DNA of 64,000 bases. Origin: Peptococcaceae bacterium BRH_c4b (GTDB lineage Bacteria > Bacillota > Desulfotomaculia > Desulfotomaculales > Desulfocucumaceae). The stretch is taken from contig LADO01000013.1 of the NCBI GenBank assembly GCA_000961595.1, forward strand, positions 35,309 to 99,308, given 5' to 3'. The first letter of the stretch is position 1; each line of letters starts with the position of its first letter. The translations under genes and the position numbers were made by a program. The notes under the pieces are model-generated. The model worked only from the letters and a program-made list of their open reading frames with translations, was not told the origin of the DNA and searched no databases. Positions 60,044 through 64,000 of this stretch are shown piece by piece.

Positions 60044-61406
60044 TATGTTATGGGATAGGAGTTTAAATTTTTTGGTTTTTTGGGGGATATGGCTGTTGAT
60101 GCCGCTGCTGGTGGATTTCACCACAGCCTTTATATATCTTGTTAAACTATTTGTACATCCGCTAAATGAAAACCAGTTGCCCCGGGAGTCTCCCTATTTT
60201 CCTCTGGTCACCCTGGTGATTCCGGTACACAATTCGGAAGGCACCCTGCACAAATGTTTGCATTCCATTTTGAGCCAGAGCTACCCGGTGCAGAATATAC
60301 AGGTCATTTGTGTAAACAACGGCAGTAGCGACTACAGCTTTGAAATATTTCAGCAATTTCAGCAGGAGCACCAGGAACTGGCGGTGATTTGGACCTCTCT
60401 GGACCGCGCCGGTAAATCCATAGCCCTTAATGCCGGCATGTACTCCGGTCAGGGAGATTACATGATTAATGTGGATGCTGATACATGGCTGGACAGGGAC
60501 GCGGTGTTGCAGGTGGTAAGGGCTTTTGAGGACGATCCTTCCCTGGTGGCCGCCACCGGCAGCATCCGGGTGGACAAGGTGCTGGGCGAAGGTCTTAGTT
60601 TTGTTGATATCATTAATTACTGCGAGGTTATCGAGTACCTGATAGCTTTTGATATCGGACGCCGCTACCAGACTCTGACCAACACCGTTTTTACCCTGTC
60701 CGGCGCCTTTTCAGCCTTCAGGCGCGACATTATTCTCCAGTCTTTTTTGTACCAGGAGCGGACCGTATCGGAAGATACTGACCTGACTTTTCATATCAGA
60801 AATGCCGTTAAGGATAAAAATGGTAAAATCGGCTGCGTTTCAAGAGCCATTGCCTATGTCGAGCCTATCGAATCGCTGGCCCACCTTTACTCCCAAAGGG
60901 TCCGCTGGCAGCGGGGAGAAATTGAGGTGCTGGGTACATATTACAAGCATATTCCCATGGGCTGGAGGGCGTTTCTGGATTTTACCAGCCGCATTCTAAT
61001 ATCCGATCATACCCTGGCTTTTTCACGCCTGGCCTGGACATTTCTCATCCCCTTTCTATATTTTCTGGGTTATGCTTTATCCACTGTAATTATAGCCATG
61101 ATGGGCATGTTTGTCTGTTATATACTGTTGGAGTGTGTTAATTTCGGTGTGGTTTATAAAGGTGTGGCCAAATCCTACCGTAAGGAATTGCAAAAAATAT
61201 GGTGGGTAGTGTTTTTTATGCCTTTTTACCGTTATCTGTCATACTGGTTCCGCATGGCAGGAATAATACTGGGTGTGGCCGAGCCAAAAAGCTGGCGGGT
61301 GGAAAATCCTGTTGACCAACTGGCGAAAGTATTATATTCATATGGTAGGTATATAAAAGAAATATTTTCTACCGTAAGCAAGTGGGGTAAATCATGGAAG
61401 AGTTGA
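60036..61406 (+). CDS. Exosortase-G-associated family 2 glycosyltransferase
   Basis: 456 residues from ATG 60036 (AAGGAGAA upstream). One N-terminal membrane helix (~12-38), GT2 catalytic domain (~52-300) with VIPVHNSEGTL, DADTWLD (DxD, sugar-nucleotide/metal), SEDTDLTFHIR (acid base ED) and QRVRW (QxxRW), then three or four C-terminal helices. The arrangement is that of processive synthases. Partner of the exosortase and PTPS proteins; it overlaps exosortase's end by eight bases and ccdA by 13 bases. Confidence 0.9.
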   Translation: MGDMLWDRSLNFLVFWGIWLLMPLLVDFTTAFIYLVKLFVHPLNENQLPRESPYFPLVTLVIPVHNSEGTLHKCLHSILSQSYPVQNIQVICVNNGSSDYSFEIFQQFQQEHQELAVIWTSLDRAGKSIALNAGMYSGQGDYMINVDADTWLDRDAVLQVVRAFEDDPSLVAATGSIRVDKVLGEGLSFVDIINYCEVIEYLIAFDIGRRYQTLTNTVFTLSGAFSAFRRDIILQSFLYQERTVSEDTDLTFHIRNAVKDKNGKIGCVSRAIAYVEPIESLAHLYSQRVRWQRGEIEVLGTYYKHIPMGWRAFLDFTSRILISDHTLAFSRLAWTFLIPFLYFLGYALSTVIIAMMGMFVCYILLECVNFGVVYKGVAKSYRKELQKIWWVVFFMPFYRYLSYWFRMAGIILGVAEPKSWRVENPVDQLAKVLYSYGRYIKEIFSTVSKWGKSWKS

Positions 61407-62086
61407 TTAGTGTAAACGCCGCCGCTGCATTCGCCTTTGGCTTGTTATCTTTTTTTTCTCCCTGCGTTCTGCCGCTTTTGCCGGGCTATTTTTCCTTAAT
61501 TATGGGGGAAGAGGGTATTTCCGGGGAGCCGTCACGGTGGCGGGCTTTGACCGGTGGACTGGCCTTCGTGCTGGGTTTCGCGCTGGTTTTCGTAATCATG
61601 GGGGCCGTGGCGGGTACTGCGGGGAAGGCGCTGGTACAATATCAGGTGGTGCTGGCCCGTGTGGCTGGCGTCGTCATTATTGTGTTCGGGCTGCATATCA
61701 GCGAATTGATTCCACTGAAACCGCTGATGAGACAGTTCAGCGGCGGGACTAGGTTTGCGGCGGTCAGGCCGGGGGGATTTTTGCTGGGCATGTCCTTTGC
61801 TGTAGGCTGGACGCCCTGCGTGGGGCCGGTTCTGGCATCCATACTTTTGCTGGCCGGTAGTACCGCAACCGCCGGGCAGGGCGTGCTTTTGCTGGGCCTT
61901 TACTCCCTGGGGCTGGGCGCACCTTTTTTGGTGGCGGCCTTAGGTATCGGGGCTGTTCACAAATGGATGCAAAAGGCCGGTAAAATTTTACCCTACGTGA
62001 ATGCCATTAGCGGGGGATTGCTCATAGCCATGGGAGTACTCCTGTTGACCGGATTGTGGAACAAGCTGATACTGTATTTTATTTAA
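61394..62086 (+). CDS. ccdA: CcdA-type thiol-disulfide transmembrane carrier
   Basis: A 230-residue protein with six membrane helices. The redox cysteines are in LLSFFSPCVLPLLPGYF (helix 1) and AVGWTPCVGPVLASIL (helix 4), the pattern of CcdA. It passes reducing equivalents from cytoplasmic thioredoxin to extracytoplasmic thioredoxins such as the next gene's product. It overlaps the glycosyltransferase gene, so the redox pair may serve disulfides in the exosortase-system proteins as well as cytochrome c; inference. Confidence 0.93.
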   Translation: MEELISVNAAAAFAFGLLSFFSPCVLPLLPGYFSLIMGEEGISGEPSRWRALTGGLAFVLGFALVFVIMGAVAGTAGKALVQYQVVLARVAGVVIIVFGLHISELIPLKPLMRQFSGGTRFAAVRPGGFLLGMSFAVGWTPCVGPVLASILLLAGSTATAGQGVLLLGLYSLGLGAPFLVAALGIGAVHKWMQKAGKILPYVNAISGGLLIAMGVLLLTGLWNKLILYFI

Positions 62087-62108
62087 TGCTGCGGAGGTGT
62101 AGCATAGT

Positions 62109-62678
62109 ATGAAAACAAAATATTTGGCCCTGCTGGTGGCGGGGGTAATAATAGCCGGCACGGTATTTTTGTCCAGTCAGGGAAAGGTTACTGAGCAAAA
62201 AAAAGCTCCTTCCGGTGAATTGGCCGGGGAAGTCAGCACCTCAGCCCCGGCAGGGGCCGGCAGGGAACTCTTCAAGGATTACCCTGCGCCTGATTTTTAC
62301 ATAAACAGTGACGGCAAGACAACTACCCTTTCGGAGTTGGGCGGTAAGAAGATCTTCATCAATTTCTGGAATACCTGGTGCCCGCCCTGCAAGGAAGAAA
62401 TGCCCGATTTAAACAGGCTGTACCTGGAAAACAAGGGTAAGGCTGAATTTCTGTTTATAAATATTACTGCCCAGGAGAAAACGACTGAAGAGGTAACCGG
62501 CTTTTTAAAGGATAAAAAATTGCAGTTACCGGTATACCTGGACAGGGATGCCGGGGTGGCGCAATTATACGGGGTAAGATCAATACCCACCACCGTTGTT
62601 CTGGGACCCGGCGGCAAGGTATTATACGCCCAGCCGGGGCTACTTACCTATGAACAGGCTGCGGAACTGATTAAGTAA
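62109..62678 (+). CDS. TlpA/ResA-like membrane-anchored thioredoxin
   Basis: A 189-residue protein. Signal anchor YLALLVAGVIIAGTVFLSSQ, linker, then TlpA/ResA domain (DFYINSDGKTTTLSELGGKK) with active site WCPPCKEEMPDLN near residue 97 and cis-Pro region SIPTTVVLGPGG. It receives electrons from CcdA and reduces extracytoplasmic disulfides. RBS GGAGG upstream. Confidence 0.92.
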   Translation: MKTKYLALLVAGVIIAGTVFLSSQGKVTEQKKAPSGELAGEVSTSAPAGAGRELFKDYPAPDFYINSDGKTTTLSELGGKKIFINFWNTWCPPCKEEMPDLNRLYLENKGKAEFLFINITAQEKTTEEVTGFLKDKKLQLPVYLDRDAGVAQLYGVRSIPTTVVLGPGGKVLYAQPGLLTYEQAAELIK

Positions 62679-62691
62679 AGAGGGAAAGCGT

Positions 62692-63117
62692 GTGAAGAAG
62701 TTTAAACATAAACTTTTGGCCGTAATGCAGCACGTGGTGTTTGTGCACCGGGAGCAGGTGTTGTTGCTGCGCTATTCAAATTACCAGGGTAAAGGAGTGG
62801 AAGGGCTGTGGGGTCTGCCCGGCGGCCATTACATAGCCAGCGACCCAGTTACCGATCTTCGCCGGGAGGTGAGGGAAGAAACCGGGCTGGAAATAGAGGA
62901 TGAATTAGAACTGCTGCGTACTTATGTGGTGATGTTTCCGGACGGGGTAGAGAAGTTCGGTGTTTTTTACCTGTGCCGGCTAAGCTCCACGTACAGGCCG
63001 GTGATCACCCTGAGCCACGAACATACGGAATACATGTGGGCGGCCCGGGATGATATCGGTGGGTTAAAGATAATCGGTCCGTACCACCGGCAGGTAATTC
63101 TGGATGTACTCAAATAG
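62692..63117 (+). CDS. NUDIX hydrolase
   Basis: A 141-residue protein starting at GTG 62692. The NUDIX box (LPGGHYIASDPVTDLRREVR, then EETGLEIED) is intact. No extra domains, so the substrate is open; 8-oxo-dGTP/ADP-ribose-type families share this form. It is 13 bases behind the thioredoxin gene and probably the last operon member. Confidence 0.88.
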   Translation: MKKFKHKLLAVMQHVVFVHREQVLLLRYSNYQGKGVEGLWGLPGGHYIASDPVTDLRREVREETGLEIEDELELLRTYVVMFPDGVEKFGVFYLCRLSSTYRPVITLSHEHTEYMWAARDDIGGLKIIGPYHRQVILDVLK

Positions 63118-63204
63118 TGAACGCCAAAAGGTAGGGTAACTAGTTAAATGTGCCTTGCCTTTCTTACAGACTGCTATATTTTTTCCTGAAAGAGTTCTGA
63201 ATGC

Positions 63205-63378
63205 CTATTTAGACAACAGCCAGTGCCTCAGTACATCTGCTATCTCTTTAGGATCAGATTTTTTTGCCTTTTTTAAAAGCAGTTCATACCTGAGCTTTTC
63301 CACCAGTTCAGGATTATTGGCTTCTATATTGGATATGGATTTGGTTATTTTCTTAATGTTTTCATTTCTTTTGCCCAT
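63205..63378 (-). CDS. 57-residue protein resembling the FliF C-terminal tail
   Basis: A small gene on the minus strand: ATG at 63378 preceded by AAAGGAG (about 10 bases), stop at 63205. The product begins MGKRNENIKKITKSI and continues NPELVEKLRYELLLKKAK, ending DPKEIADVLRHWLLSK. 'DP.E(I/V)A.VLR.WL' is the pattern of the FliG-binding tail of FliF, here as a free peptide. No flagellar genes flank it. It could modulate the switch complex or be an unrelated small helical protein. Confidence 0.6.
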   Translation of the reverse strand: MGKRNENIKKITKSISNIEANNPELVEKLRYELLLKKAKKSDPKEIADVLRHWLLSK

Positions 63379-63550
63379 CAGCACCCGACTCCTTTTACAG
63401 TCAGTTATTCATCTCCGTTTATTATATACTAAAACAGCAAATAACAGTTAGTTCAATATGGTAATAGCACTACTTTAGGCTTGGTCAGTAGAGCTGTTGT
63501 AAAACCCGCTCGAAGTAAATATAATCCTGTCTTTGACACTTGATGAAGAC

Positions 63551-63595
63551 AAAAAGCTTGAGAATCCTTGATTTACAAGGGGTTCCAAGCTTTTA
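63551..63595 (-). terminator. Terminator of the transposase gene / IS end
   Basis: AAAAAGCTTGAGAATCCTTG pairs with CAAGGGGTTCCAAGCTTTT around ATTTA. On the minus strand it lies ~28 bases beyond the transposase stop. Confidence 0.75.
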
Positions 63596-63622
63596 TTTGC
63601 TTTAAGAAAGTGAGTAATTTTT

Positions 63623-64000
63623 TTATCTTTTTGTTTCTCTAAAAATTTTTTTCATTTGGCTTGTATTTACAATCTGATAATCTGTGCGGAAGCCAAAAGC
63701 TTCGTGCAAAGCATCGGTAAAATCTGTTCTTGTGTATGTAGGTATGTAGCCCTCGCCTTTCACTTCATAAAAATTCATATCTTTCAACCCACTAATAATT
63801 TCATAACAGGTGAAATTTTCATTAAGCATTTTTTCAAGCAACCTGTAGATAATTAATGATATAAAGCAAGTAGTAAAATGAGCTTCTATTCTGTCATTAT
63901 TACTCAAGTACACAGGTCTTGCTTTGAATTCGCTTTTCATAATTCTAAAGCATTCTTCTATTTCCCAACGTCTATGATTTACTTTGATTATTTCAGAAGC
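63623..64000 (-). mobile_element. IS4/IS1634-type transposase, 5' part beyond the window
   Basis: The frame is open to the window edge; the visible ~125 residues include RRWEIEECFRIM then KSEFKARPVYLSNNDRIEAH, with TCFISLIIYRLLEK. The catalytic Glu of DDE transposases lies in the 'WEIEE(C)FR' helix (Y/W-(2)-R-(3)-E-(6)-K form), so this is the C-terminal part. The insertion sequence therefore begins here and runs to the right. Its left boundary lies between the hairpin at 63551 and the small gene at 63378. Confidence 0.85.

Noticed and set aside
63155..63451. Plus-strand frame of 98 codons
   Set aside because: It is the shadow of the minus-strand 57-residue gene, which has a good RBS and a protein-like sequence.

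Overview
The window looks like chromosomal DNA of an anaerobic, endospore-forming, motile Firmicute, most like the Peptococcaceae/Desulfotomaculum-type clostridia. The evidence is spore genes (a SleB-type cortex hydrolase, GerP-like proteins, CotF-like coat proteins), orphan flagellar genes, strong GGAGG ribosome-binding sites with many TTG/GTG starts, and a heterodisulfide-reductase-type (Hdr) redox operon with sulfur-trafficking proteins. The species assignment is inference; no rRNA or tRNA gene was seen.

Layout. 0-10 kb: end of an SPFH protein, a ribbon-helix-helix protein, a SleB-type hydrolase, a ferredoxin-like protein, a NUDIX enzyme, then minus-strand genes for a DUF815 ATPase, a MASE3-GGDEF diguanylate cyclase, a CPBP protease and the FlhB-C/FliK-like pair. 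10-15.4 kb: an alpha/beta hydrolase, then a decayed defence island (frameshifted helicase-like remnant, DUF1156 DNA methylase, PD-(D/E)XK nuclease). 15.7-22.6 kb: PepF, a ThDP-dependent enzyme and a gluconate-dehydrogenase-like GMC oxidoreductase operon, with a decayed second copy of part of the ThDP gene behind it. 23-25.4 kb: AT-rich spore genes. 25.6-28.1 kb: an SsuABC/TauABC-like transporter. 28.6-37.1 kb: a polyferredoxin and the operon tusA - mvhD-like - hdrA::gltD fusion - hdrA - small winged-helix gene - hdrC - hdrB - dsrE2, preceded by two CsoR/CstR-like operator palindromes. This is a candidate sulfane-sulfur/thiol electron-transfer system. 37.4-42.6 kb: MsrAB and a MarR-regulated heterodimeric ABC exporter. 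42.7-52.1 kb: a gene-decay zone with a broken small gene, fragments of a Fur regulator and an RND pump, and a PAS protein that has lost most of its HD-GYP domain, mixed with intact genes (two-component system, two chemotaxis receptors, RNA methylase). 52.4-61.4 kb: an XrtG-type exosortase locus with a glycoside-hydrolase-like lipoprotein, a DivIVA-like coiled coil, a PTPS-like domain fused to a GT-C-like membrane protein, an exosortase with an extracytoplasmic CBM9/DOMON-like domain, and a family 2 glycosyltransferase. 61.4-64 kb: CcdA, a TlpA/ResA-like thioredoxin, NUDIX, a 57-residue FliF-tail-like protein and the end of an IS transposase.

A modular interspersed repeat with two hairpin modules and a variable middle occurs five times (2.0, 7.4, 38.3, 44.9 and 52.3 kb). 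One copy supplies the stop codon of msrAB. The two strongest candidates for undescribed biology are the TusA/Hdr/DsrE2 operon with its operators and the fused exosortase-G locus.
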